The notes under the pieces: model-generated
The model's database searches: none
What the model was told of the DNA's origin: nothing
Seen by the model: the letters and a program-made list of their open reading frames with translations, nothing else
In this document: positions 1 to 8,730 of the stretch, piece by piece
Layout of the letters: each line of letters starts with the position of its first letter
How positions within the stretch are numbered: position 1 is the first letter of the stretch
Program-made: the position numbers and the translations under genes
Assembly: GCA_054601695.1 (NCBI GenBank)
Contig: BAAHQB010000124.1
Span: 1 to 64,000 of the forward strand
Length of the DNA stretch: 64,000 nucleotides
Direction: 5' to 3'
Origin: Amorphochlora amoebiformis
Lineage: Eukaryota > Cercozoa > Chlorarachniophyceae

Positions 1-230
1 CTAACCCTAACCCTAACCCTAACCCTAACCCTAACCCTAACCCTAACCCTAACCCTAACCCTAACCCTAACCCTAACCCTAACCCTAACCCTAACCCTAA
101 CCCTAACCCTAACCCTAACCCTAACCCTAACCCTAACCCTAACCCTAACCCTAACCCTAACCCTAACCCTAACCCTAACCCTAACCCTAACCCTAACCCT
201 AACCCTAACCCTAACCCTAACCCTAATCCT
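1..230. repeat. Terminal telomere repeats (CCCTAA)n
   Basis: About 38 head-to-tail copies of CCCTAA start at base 1 and stay uniform until a CCTAATCCTAAG variant at the inner edge. The C-rich strand read 5' to 3' from the left end is what a left chromosome end with TTAGGG telomeres looks like. The true tip may have been longer than the sequence captured. Confidence 0.97.
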
Positions 231-403
231 AAGTTACGCAGCCCCATCCATAAATAGATGATCTCGTATAACACACATAGGTGTGCAACCCCCTAACCAA
301 CCACCCGAAGCCCCCATGGGGCTCCATTGACCATAATGGCGCCATAAGGCAGAAGTGAGTAGGCTGTGGGTCGGACCCCACGGCGAAAACTTTTGTCGCT
401 GAG

Positions 404-476
404 AGTGCCATATGGACAAGTGGTCAGTCCGTTAGCTTTGAGTCTGGGGATCGTGGGTTCGATTCCCAAAAATGTC
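404..476 (+). other. tRNA-like A-box/B-box module in subtelomeric unit 1
   Basis: TGGACAAGTGG at 413-423 matches the pol III A-box consensus except for one position, and GGTTCGATTCC at 456-466 matches the B box. GGAC/GTCC forms a D-arm stem around AAGTGGTCA, and GTGGG-TTCGATT-CCCA forms a T arm. The anticodon arm pairs poorly (TTAG/CTGG with an 8-nt loop) and the acceptor pairs only partly with the ATGTC that follows. It is therefore a degenerate tRNA or a tRNA-derived SINE head, not a clear functional tRNA. Confidence 0.55.
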
Positions 477-839
477 AAAAATTTTCAATTTATCGAAATC
501 TGAAAAATCTTGGAATAAAGGCCAGATATAACTAACTCCTTATGCTTGGTCTCCTTATATAGGGTTGATAATCTCAATATTCATAACCCTGGAGACTGTT
601 TCCTTGATACTTTGACATGGTTGCCGAGATGGCTATATATATAGTCTGGGCGTAACCCTAATCCTAAGTTACGCAGCCCCATCCATAAATAGATGATCTC
701 GTATAACACACATGGGTGTGCAACCCCCTAAGCAACCACCCGGAGGCCCCCATGGGGCTCCATTGACCATAATGGCGCCATAAGGCAGAAGTGAGTAGGC
801 TGTGGGTCGGACCCCACGGCGAAAACTTTTGTCGCTGAG

Positions 840-912
840 AGTGCCATATGGACAAGTGGTCAGTCCGTTAGCTTTGAGTCTGGGGATCGTGGGTTCGATT
901 CCCAAAAATGTC
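840..912 (+). other. tRNA-like module, unit 2
   Basis: Same A-box and B-box pair as in unit 1, with B box near 892-901 and unchanged sequence, in the second subtelomeric unit. Confidence 0.5.
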
Positions 913-1283
913 AAAAATTTTCAATTTATCGAAATCTTGAAAAATCTTGGAATAAAGGCCAGATACATTCAAAACCTAACTCCTTATGCTTGGTCTCCTT
1001 ATATAGGGTTGATAATCTCAATATTCATAACCCTGGAGACTGTTTCCTTGATACTTTGACATGGTTGCCGAGATGGCTATATATATAGTCTGGGCGTAAC
1101 CCTAATCCTAAGTTACGCAGCCCCATCCATAAATAGATGATCTCGTATAACACACATGGGTGTGCAACCCCCTAAGCAACCACCCGGAGGCCCCCATGGG
1201 GCTCCATTGACCATAATGGCGCCATAAGGCAGAAGTGAGTAGGCTGTGGGTCGGACCCCACGGCGAAAACTTTTGTCGCTGAG

Positions 1284-1356
1284 AGTGCCATATGGACAAG
1301 TGGTCAGTCCGTTAGCTTTGAGTCTGGGGATCGTGGGTTCGATTCCCAAAAATGTC
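1284..1356 (+). other. tRNA-like module, unit 3
   Basis: Identical to the unit 2 copy, 444 bp further in. Confidence 0.5.
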
Positions 1357-1727
1357 AAAAATTTTCAATTTATCGAAATCTTGAAAAATCTTGGAATAAA
1401 GGCCAGATACATTCAAAACCTAACTCCTTATGCTTGGTCTCCTTATATAGGGTTGATAATCTCAATATTCATAACCCTGGAGACTGTTTCCTTGATACTT
1501 TGACATGGTTGCCGAGATGGCTATATATATAGTCTGGGCGTAACCCTAATCCTAAGTTACGCAGCCCCATCCATAAATAGATGATCTCGTATAACACACA
1601 TGGGTGTGCAACCCCCTAAGCAACCACCCGGAGGCCCCCATGGGGCTCCATTGACCATAATGGCGCCATAAGGCAGAAGTGAGTAGGCTGTGGGTCGGAC
1701 CCCACGGCGAAAACTTTTGTCGCTGAG

Positions 1728-1800
1728 AGTGCCATATGGACAAGTGGTCAGTCCGTTAGCTTTGAGTCTGGGGATCGTGGGTTCGATTCCCAAAAATGTC
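1728..1800 (+). other. tRNA-like module, unit 4
   Basis: Identical to units 2 and 3. The unit itself is cut off about 65 bp downstream, so the module survives complete. Confidence 0.5.
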
Positions 1801-1862
1801 AAAAATTTTCAATTTATCGAAATCTTGAAAAATCTTGGAATAAAGGCCAGATACATTCAAAA

Positions 1863-2345
1863 CCTAACCCTAACCCTAACCCTAACCCTAACCCTAACCC
1901 TAACCCTAACCCTAACCCTAACCCTAACCCTAACCCTAACCCTAACCCTAACCCTAACCCTAACCCTAACCCTAACCCTAACCCTAACCCTAACCCTAAC
2001 CCTAACCCTAACCCTAACCCTAACCCTAACCCTAACCCTAACCCTAACCCTAACCCTAACCCTAACCCTAACCCTAACCCTAACCCTAACCCTAACCCTA
2101 ACCCTAACCCTAACCCTAACCCTAACCCTAACCCTAACCCTAACCCTAACCCTAACCCTAACCCTAACCCTAACCCTAACCCTAACCCTAACCCTAACCC
2201 TAACCCTAACCCTAACCCTAACCCTAACCCTAACCCTAACCCTAACCCTAACCCTAACCCTAACCCTAACCCTAACCCTAACCCTAACCCTAACCCTAAC
2301 CCTAACCCTAACCCTAACCCTAACCCTAACCCTAACCCTAACCCT
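1863..2345. repeat. Interstitial telomere tract (CCCTAA)n
   Basis: About 80 uniform CCCTAA copies, twice as long as the terminal tract present here and in the same orientation. It begins at an AACCTAAC microhomology inside subtelomeric unit 4 and ends at CCCT/TGTCAG, where unrelated coding DNA begins. The lack of degeneration suggests recent origin or ongoing homogenisation with the terminus. The long Thr-Leu and Arg-Val open frames across it are translations of the repeat, not genes. Confidence 0.96.
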
Positions 2346-2526
2346 TGTCAGTGAGGGATGAATGTGAAGACAGAATGACGAGACCGCCGACAAATTAGGT
2401 TTTACCGAATTAGTCATATGAGCGGAAGAACAGCTCATTAGTTTAAGTTACCGCTCACGCATCGGCAAGTTACTACGTAATCATAGACAGATCTCATCTG
2501 CATCACCGCCCACTACGTAATAGGTA
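2346..2526 (+). other. 5' leader of the telomere-embedded element
   Basis: 181 bp from the telomere junction to the Gag-Pol start. ACTACGTAAT occurs twice (near 2473 and 2512), and GCTCATTA is answered by TAATGAGC just before the ATG. No LTR, TATA box or primer-binding site is recognisable. If the element once had a 5' LTR it has been replaced by telomere repeats. Confidence 0.45.
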
Positions 2527-5500
2527 ATGAGCACTCCCGCTTCCGCCGCAAGCGAACCAACCGCTGCTACCCATGCCGTCATGACCCGCTCTGGTCGTGT
2601 GGTCACGGGTACGCAAGCCGAGACTAGGGCGACAGCGGAGGAGAAGAAACAAAGAGGAAACCCTCCGTCTGCTGAAAACAAAATGGCCCAAGACGACATC
2701 GACACCAAGATTAATGTCCACGAGGACGGACACATGTCATCTGACAGTGGTTCGGTGTCGACGAAGAAAGCTCGCCAAACTGACCGTGGAACTCGACGCA
2801 TACGGATCTACGCTCACAAGACCGTGCAGAAGTTCAAGTACAAAGATGGGAACTTCCGATTCTACTGCACTCATATGAAGAGTCTCTTCGACAGGGAACG
2901 TGTCACTCACGTGTTTAAGATCACCATCGAGGGGGAGGCGATGTGTGTAATCGAAAAACCAACGTTTGACCGGAACCTTCGGATGAAGATTTTGAAGATG
3001 AAGTCCAAGGAAATCGGGGAGGCCCAGCTTAAACCCTTGGGCGGACCAAAGACTAGTGCGGGCAGGACTCACCTGCACAACATCAAACAATGCAACGGAG
3101 CGATCCTGGACACCATTTCGCCGGCTACTGGATCCGAGGCGAAGGTTTCAGCGGACTTTCACCCAATCAAGAATTGGCTATTACTGCTCAAGCGATTCAG
3201 CCCGGACGACAGCCACGTTAAGTACCAGCTTATTCAACGCTACACCGAGATACCGAAGAAAGGCTACCCATTCTCAAAGGCTGCGGCCGAGATCTCCAGA
3301 GTGGCCGAAAAGCTTCAAGAAGTGGGGGAGGAGCGATCTCTTATATCGAAGACTGACCTGCTTCTGCAATGTCTTCATGGACCCCACTATGACGCGCTCA
3401 AGATGGTCGCGCGTGCAAAGAAGTACTCGACTTTCGACGCCGTCGTGGACGACTTGAGGACTCAAGTCTACCAAGTCAAGAAAGATGCCAAAGAACGAAT
3501 GGCAAAAGGGATCGATACGATCAGGCATGATCCGGAACCCGGCAGTAACTTCTTTAACAGTTACCAAGGCCGAGGCCGAGGTCGTAGCCGCTCGCGTGGG
3601 CGAGGCTACAGACACCGGGGGCGTGGACGCCACCCGAGATACCAATGGTGGTATGGAACAAAGAGAAGCGGCTCTAACCAGCCAGAAAGGGAGCCCAAGA
3701 GGCCCAGACAAGCCCGGCGAGGCGAATGTCTTCTCTGTGGTGCTAAAGACCATTATATGGCAGCCTGCCCACACTCTGCTCGCTTTAAGAAGCTGATTCA
3801 GGGTAGTGAAAACTCTAGGGCAATGCTAGCGCAGCACCAGGTTGCCTCAGTGATCTCTTTGGATGAGACAAATACCCCAAAAGGGGGGGCCAAAACGACG
3901 AGAATTGTGACTGCCATGCCCAATGTGCCTCTTGATGACAATTTATCTGATATCATAGATGTGTGTCCTTACATGGTGGAACCCAATATATATATAGAGC
4001 ACAATATAGTTGCTGAGGTAGGTCATCCTGATAGAGTAATAGTAGACTCTGGAGCCACCTCTAATTTCACGAATAATATCTCTTACGTGCACGAGATGCA
4101 ACCGCTCAAAAAGAAAATACGAGTAAAAGTAGGCAAACAGGGCCACGCATACATATGCCACCACTATGGATATATGTATTTTGATATGGACCTTGGAGAG
4201 GACCGAACATACACCCTGAAAGTGTTAGCCATTTACTCGAAGGACACCACAGGCACATTCCTATCTGTCGCACGGATGGATAAGAGAGGAATAAAAATAA
4301 TAATCCACCAACGTAAAATAACGTTCGAATACGAGCAAGTGCACATAGGTTACGCGGATCTAGCTGGATCGAACCTGTACTACCTACGGGGTCAGCCAAA
4401 AACCCAAAACAAAATGTACCAGGGGGTACACAACACTATTCTAATCCGCGAGACTGTGCCACTCGAAATGCTGAATCATCAGCGACTTTGCCACGTGTCT
4501 GCAAGAAAACAACGTCAAACGGCGCAACTGGTCCTGGGGATGAATTGCCCCCAGAGATTCAACTCAAAATTGAGATGCATGACATGCGAAGTGGCGAATT
4601 GCACGAGAATCCCGGTGAGAGGACCCGAAAGAGCCCCTCTGGTCCCAGTAGGGAAGATGGGGACCAAAACCATATATATATATACCTACCACCGATTGAA
4701 CAGCGACCAAAAGACGCTGCCGGAATCCATAAGGGGATACCATGGATTTGTGGTCTTGGTTCACCATGGATCCCGAGCTTTATTTTTGCGCCTAATTAAA
4801 AACAAAAGGGAAACGCTTAATACCGTTAAGACGGTTATAGCCACTCTTAAGACTCAATTTGGCGTTTCAATAAATGAATTCCGAGCCGATGGGGAAGGGA
4901 CCTACGTATCCCGAGGGATGCAGGATCACCTCAGGGACCAAGGAATACGATGGAACCCCTCGACACCGTATAGGCCGGAGCAAAACGGAGTGAGTGAGAG
5001 AATAATCCAGACGATTATGCGTATGACTCGCGCAATTCTGCATCACGCATCACTCACATACGGATATTGGTGCTATGCCGCACAGGTCGCGGCCCACACC
5101 TACAATAGACTGAAACATAGCACGCTCGCAACTGCTGTGCCATGGGAAGTTTTGACCAATTACAAACCCAATATATCTTATTTTCGTGTATTTGGGTGCA
5201 TCTGTCTGGTACATATACCAAAAGAACAGCGCCAGGAGGAGACTAAACTCATGAAAAGGCCTTCGAGCCTATATGATCGTGGTAGATATATGAGATTCGT
5301 GGGATACACGAACCAACCTGGCCAATATATATTGCGCGACAGGAGAGGAAAACAGTACAGACGAATGGTCAACGTGTGGTACGAGAAAATGTTCAAATTT
5401 CCACAAGAACAAATTGAGGAAAGAAATGATGAAATCAAAAATAACTCAGATGAGCAGCGTGCACAGCAAGAAGCACATGAGAGCTCACAGCCTAGGCGAT

Positions 5501-7218
5501 CAGCCCGAGAGGCTAGAGGAGTTAGAGCACCACTATATGGACTCGATGACTACATTTTCGAACTTTCCCACCACTTAAACGCGAGCGTGGCTGATATCAA
5601 GTTCGTCCCTCCGAAGGATGACCTATATATATATATGAATAAACAACCCACGGTGCAACAATTGGAGGACATTCCTCTCAGTTATTATGACGCAATAAAT
5701 TGCAGGGAAAAGAGTGAATGGAAAAAGGCAATTCAGAGTGAATATGACAGCCTGGTTGAGAACAACACATGGACGCTGATGTCCTGCCCCAAAGGGGTAC
5801 GACCATTAACCACAAAGCATGTGTATACGAAAAAGCTCAAACCTGATAATACCATAAGGTATAAAATGAGACTTGTTGCGAGAGGCTTCAACCAACAAGA
5901 AGGAAAAGAATACTTTTTCACCTATGCGCCAACCCTCTCGTTGAATTCCCTTCGCATTATGCTCGCGTTAGCCACCGTGTGGAGCCTGAAAGGCCACAAC
6001 ATAGACATAACCACGGCATATCTGTATGCGAAAATAGACGCAGATATATACCTGAAAATACCCAAAGGGTATAAGCCCACGACACCAAGAGAACACAGGA
6101 TCATGATCACACCCGGTGAGAAAGTCCTGAAACTCAATAAATCAATATATGGACTAAAACAGTCAGGCCACTTGTGGAACAAAACACTCGTGGAATTCAT
6201 CACATCCCTTGGATTCAAACAGTCAGTGATTGACCCGGGCGTATTCACAGTCACCAGATATGGTAGAAAAATGATCCTGGGAGTGTTTGTGGATGATATA
6301 CCCATATTTTACGCCGCGAAAAATGACTTGGAGTGGATTCTCCGAAACATAGGGAGCAGATTCAAATTCAAAAATCTAGGACCCCTACATCATTGTCTCG
6401 GACTGGAAATTACCACTAATCCAAACGGCGAATTTGGGCTATCCCAAACCAGATATATACAGAGGTTGAGGGAGAAATACGCCCCAAACACACGAAAAGT
6501 ACGCACCCCTATGGCCACGGCGTTCGACCCATTTCTGGATTCCGAAAGGGTCGGTAGTACCCGGTACAGACAGAAAATTGGCGCGCTAATTTATTTATCG
6601 GTCGGAACTAGACCGGATATTTCTTACGCCATCGGAACCCTGGCCAGATTTTCCACGGAACCCAAGCAAACCCACATGGATGCATTGGACAGATTGATAC
6701 ATTACGTGGTAAATACGTCCACTGTGCGGATACAGTACAGGAGGACGGATACAATGCCCGAGGCATATGTGGATGCCAGTTTTGCCCAATGTAAGGAAAC
6801 AGGAAAATCCGTCTCTGGTCACGTTGTCAACTTGGCTGATGGCCCGGTAGTTTGGTCCAGCCACAGACAAAAAGTTGTCGCAAATTCCACCACAGAATCA
6901 GAATATATAGCATGTTCGGAATGCGTGAGGGACGTGATTTATGTCAGAGAATTACTAACCGAATTTGGTGTAAATCTTGACAGACCAGTGAACATTAACG
7001 AAGACAACCAACCAGCAATTGCAATTGCGACCAAGGAAGGTCTATCAAAGAAAAGCCGCTCGATACGAGTTTCATACCACAACGTTCGGTATTCGATACG
7101 AGCAAAGGAGGTAAGGCTGATAAAGGTCGCCAGTGAGGATAACGTCGCTGACATACTTACCAAACCTTTGGCTAACCATCCACATAAAAGACTATTCGTT
7201 AAAATGTTCCAAACCTGA
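2527..7218 (+). CDS. Ty1/copia retrotransposon Gag-Pol polyprotein
   Basis: A single uninterrupted 1563-aa frame in copia order. The Gag zinc knuckle is C401-X2-C404-X4-H409-X4-C414 and follows an Arg/Gly-rich basic stretch. The protease motif DSGAT begins at D507. The pre-integrase HHCC finger is H651/H656 with C684/C687. The integrase core keeps D788-X35-E824, but the expected first Asp is His746 (context VLVHHGSR where copia elements have FIDD). Reverse transcriptase has D1160 in NIDITTAYL and FVDD at 1256-1257. RNase H has D1416, E1457 and D1493 before a DILTKPL-type end. The start follows an in-frame leader stop region and fits Gag length. The frame is intact, so it is recent or under selection, but the integrase is predicted to be defective for strand transfer. 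Pol order integrase-RT-RNase H excludes gypsy/Ty3. Confidence 0.95.
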   Translation: MSTPASAASEPTAATHAVMTRSGRVVTGTQAETRATAEEKKQRGNPPSAENKMAQDDIDTKINVHEDGHMSSDSGSVSTKKARQTDRGTRRIRIYAHKTVQKFKYKDGNFRFYCTHMKSLFDRERVTHVFKITIEGEAMCVIEKPTFDRNLRMKILKMKSKEIGEAQLKPLGGPKTSAGRTHLHNIKQCNGAILDTISPATGSEAKVSADFHPIKNWLLLLKRFSPDDSHVKYQLIQRYTEIPKKGYPFSKAAAEISRVAEKLQEVGEERSLISKTDLLLQCLHGPHYDALKMVARAKKYSTFDAVVDDLRTQVYQVKKDAKERMAKGIDTIRHDPEPGSNFFNSYQGRGRGRSRSRGRGYRHRGRGRHPRYQWWYGTKRSGSNQPEREPKRPRQARRGECLLCGAKDHYMAACPHSARFKKLIQGSENSRAMLAQHQVASVISLDETNTPKGGAKTTRIVTAMPNVPLDDNLSDIIDVCPYMVEPNIYIEHNIVAEVGHPDRVIVDSGATSNFTNNISYVHEMQPLKKKIRVKVGKQGHAYICHHYGYMYFDMDLGEDRTYTLKVLAIYSKDTTGTFLSVARMDKRGIKIIIHQRKITFEYEQVHIGYADLAGSNLYYLRGQPKTQNKMYQGVHNTILIRETVPLEMLNHQRLCHVSARKQRQTAQLVLGMNCPQRFNSKLRCMTCEVANCTRIPVRGPERAPLVPVGKMGTKTIYIYTYHRLNSDQKTLPESIRGYHGFVVLVHHGSRALFLRLIKNKRETLNTVKTVIATLKTQFGVSINEFRADGEGTYVSRGMQDHLRDQGIRWNPSTPYRPEQNGVSERIIQTIMRMTRAILHHASLTYGYWCYAAQVAAHTYNRLKHSTLATAVPWEVLTNYKPNISYFRVFGCICLVHIPKEQRQEETKLMKRPSSLYDRGRYMRFVGYTNQPGQYILRDRRGKQYRRMVNVWYEKMFKFPQEQIEERNDEIKNNSDEQRAQQEAHESSQPRRSAREARGVRAPLYGLDDYIFELSHHLNASVADIKFVPPKDDLYIYMNKQPTVQQLEDIPLSYYDAINCREKSEWKKAIQSEYDSLVENNTWTLMSCPKGVRPLTTKHVYTKKLKPDNTIRYKMRLVARGFNQQEGKEYFFTYAPTLSLNSLRIMLALATVWSLKGHNIDITTAYLYAKIDADIYLKIPKGYKPTTPREHRIMITPGEKVLKLNKSIYGLKQSGHLWNKTLVEFITSLGFKQSVIDPGVFTVTRYGRKMILGVFVDDIPIFYAAKNDLEWILRNIGSRFKFKNLGPLHHCLGLEITTNPNGEFGLSQTRYIQRLREKYAPNTRKVRTPMATAFDPFLDSERVGSTRYRQKIGALIYLSVGTRPDISYAIGTLARFSTEPKQTHMDALDRLIHYVVNTSTVRIQYRRTDTMPEAYVDASFAQCKETGKSVSGHVVNLADGPVVWSSHRQKVVANSTTESEYIACSECVRDVIYVRELLTEFGVNLDRPVNINEDNQPAIAIATKEGLSKKSRSIRVSYHNVRYSIRAKEVRLIKVASEDNVADILTKPLANHPHKRLFVKMFQT

Positions 7219-7480
7219 GTGAATGTGGGAGGCAGAAAGGACTGGTGAACATTCCACCTAGTGAGCGTTGGTGCCTGTTGGACCATTATCGAGGCTTGAT
7301 CACCCGTCGAGGTGGGGCAACACACCTGTCATAGCTCTGCCGGAACGCGAAGCCAGACCATTCTACCAAGGGTGAAAACATAAAGATACACATATTTACA
7401 TATGTATATGTATATATGTGGACAATAAACATTCCGAGGAGTACATATACCTTTGAGGGGGCGTGCACAAATGAATGAAA
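7219..7480 (+). other. 3' flank of Gag-Pol, non-coding
   Basis: Directly after the stop comes GTGGGAGGCAGAAAGG, a purine-rich run where a polypurine tract would be expected. TGTTGG occurs at about 7277, where a copia 3' LTR might start, but no matching sequence exists upstream of the Gag-Pol frame. The remainder is AT-rich with short TATA/CATA runs. No ORF is recognisable. Confidence 0.4.
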
Positions 7481-7710
7481 GAAGTGGTTTTTCGGATTTT
7501 TCTCCACGAATTCAATATATTTAAAGTGGTTTTTGCAACACTTTCCACTAGAAATAAAAAGAAGTGGTTTTCGAATTTTTCTCCACGAATTAAATATATT
7601 TAAAGTGGTTTTTGCAATACTTTCCACTAGGAATAAAAAGAATTACAAGTGGTTTTTACATAGTTTTCCACTAAGAATGAATATAGGTAAAAGTACCTCA
7701 GTGGTTTTTA
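7481..7710. repeat. AGTGGTTTT hairpin-like tandem array between the two ORFs
   Basis: Two ~80 bp direct units (7481-7560 and 7561-7639) and a partial third precede the second ORF. AGTGGTTTT recurs at 7483, 7525, 7563, 7604, 7648 and 7700, spaced 38-52 bp. In several places AGTGG is answered about 15 nt later by CCACT, so an RNA copy could form short hairpins. It ends in TTAACCCTAAATG, a telomere-like hexamer immediately before the next start codon. It could be a transcription or processing element for either ORF, or a decayed satellite. Confidence 0.75.
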
Positions 7711-7723
7711 AAATTAACCCTAA

Positions 7724-8668
7724 ATGAGCATAGTTAATGAGAGGCTCATTGTCAAGTTGCAAGGGGCAAATCGAAACAGACAAACACAACGAGCAGACAT
7801 GAAGGATCTACACTTAGCACTATCGAGGGAGATCCACAGTGTTCCGGATGACTCAGAGTTAGACACGGACAGCGACAGTGATAGCGAGTCATCTTACACG
7901 AGATTCAGTAGAGCATCCACTGCACCAACTACCACGTCCGAGTTGAAGTCTGAAACGCACAAACCGGGTACATCCAAGAGACTGGCTAGACGTAGGAAAG
8001 TGACTATGTACAAAGTGGGTAGTGTGGTTGTGCACGATGTCAGTGGATTAGTTGAGGGTGGCAGATCGTACCACTCACGTTACTCACACTGTCTTAGGAG
8101 ATACATAAGCACCGGATCACCCAATGACTTAGTTGCATTAAGGAGGGAGATGCTCGCTTTGACACGTACTAAGAGCGGACTTATGCGGAATGGACTGAAC
8201 AAATGCCGAGTGTCAGGCTTCTGTCGTGCAGTCGTGTCAGTTGCATACACCAGGTTTGAGAGAACGATAACAGTGCCACACCACGTAGCATCTCAAGTGC
8301 TGATACCAACGATCACTGATGGACGCTGGTCATACAGAACGCTAAGCTCAGGTGACTGGTGCATTGTTTTGCGCAATCCTACACTCGATCAACGTGCAAC
8401 TCAGCCATGGATAGTCAAAGTCGATGGAGTTGGTAAGTCAGTAACTAACCCGTACTCACTCAAGTTGCCGTCGTCGCAAACAACCAACTTAGCTGCTGAC
8501 TTCGATGGCGACACATGCACACTGTGGTTCCTGTCAAATGCGGACTCGATAAACGAGGCTAGCACGTGGAAAATGGACATTGAGAGCAGAGCAACTCCAC
8601 CGTATCAAAGGGACCTAGTTGATCGTAGACATGGATGGACAAGGGACCAGCTGGATGCTACAGACTAA
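7724..8668 (+). CDS. RNA polymerase largest-subunit-like (beta-prime/RPB1) active-site protein
   Basis: A 314-aa ORF. Residues 1-95 are low complexity: an acidic SDSDSDSESS-type run near 48-57, then a basic RLARRRK stretch near 86-92. Residues about 149-195 (KSGLMRNGLNKCRVSG onward) match the RPB1/beta-prime KEGRxRGNLxGKRVxxxxRxV region. Residues 210-222 (GDWCIVLRNPTLD) match GDxVLxNRxPSLH. Residues 258-263 (ADFDGD) give the metal-binding triad D259, D261, D263. The spacing between the last two blocks is compact compared with cellular RPB1. Only the beta-prime double-psi barrel region is present; bridge helix, trigger loop and most other regions are absent, so it cannot be a complete polymerase. 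The frame ends 62 bp before degenerate telomere repeats. Alternatives: a truncated capture of a cellular, viral or linear-plasmid polymerase gene, or a repurposed barrel protein. Confidence 0.75.
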   Translation: MSIVNERLIVKLQGANRNRQTQRADMKDLHLALSREIHSVPDDSELDTDSDSDSESSYTRFSRASTAPTTTSELKSETHKPGTSKRLARRRKVTMYKVGSVVVHDVSGLVEGGRSYHSRYSHCLRRYISTGSPNDLVALRREMLALTRTKSGLMRNGLNKCRVSGFCRAVVSVAYTRFERTITVPHHVASQVLIPTITDGRWSYRTLSSGDWCIVLRNPTLDQRATQPWIVKVDGVGKSVTNPYSLKLPSSQTTNLAADFDGDTCTLWFLSNADSINEASTWKMDIESRATPPYQRDLVDRRHGWTRDQLDATD

Positions 8669-8730
8669 CCACACTAGACTACGAGGCGATAATGAACATG
8701 GACCCACGAGACGTACGTGATCACAGGACA

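Larger units (their letters stand above)
231..1867. repeat. Subtelomeric ~444 bp tandem repeat, 4 units
   Basis: Four direct units start at 231, 666, 1110 and 1554. Units 2 and 3 are 444 bp and look identical to each other and to the part of unit 4 that is present. Unit 1 is about 435 bp and differs by several substitutions and a short deletion near 535. Each unit boundary is a degenerate telomere motif (CGTAACCCTAATCCTAAG). Unit 4 breaks off at about 1867, where its AACCTAAC runs into the interstitial telomere tract. Small ORFs on both strands recur in every unit only because the unit is repeated; I see no conserved protein domain in them. Confidence 0.95.
2346..8730 (+). mobile_element. Telomere-embedded copia-type composite element
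   Basis: This 6385 bp intronless block lies between same-orientation telomere DNA on both sides. It holds, in order, a 181 bp leader, a copia Gag-Pol ORF, a spacer with a tandem hairpin-like array, and an ORF related to the RNA polymerase largest subunit. The edges read TGTCAGTGA and, inverted from the right, TGTCCTGTGA: a TG...CA terminus with a short imperfect inverted repeat. Flanks are ...TAACCCT and TAACCCT..., compatible with a 1- or 7-bp target duplication but not diagnostic in repeats. I find no LTR. It is either one element that inserts into telomeres or a layered product of insertion and telomere healing; treating both ORFs as one element is inference. Confidence 0.6.

Noticed and set aside
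231-1802. Recurring 60-85 aa ORFs on both strands of the subtelomeric units
   Set aside because: They recur because the unit is repeated. They overlap each other in several frames and none shows a domain or codon bias.
1690-2438. Long open frames of Thr-Leu and Arg-Val across the interstitial telomere tract
   Set aside because: They are translations of (CCCTAA)n and lack any non-repeat domain.
8038-8052. TGTCAGTGGATTAG inside the polymerase-like ORF as a possible start of a 3' LTR matching the left edge TGTCAGTGAGG
   Set aside because: The match ends after about 9 bases and lies in a conserved coding frame.
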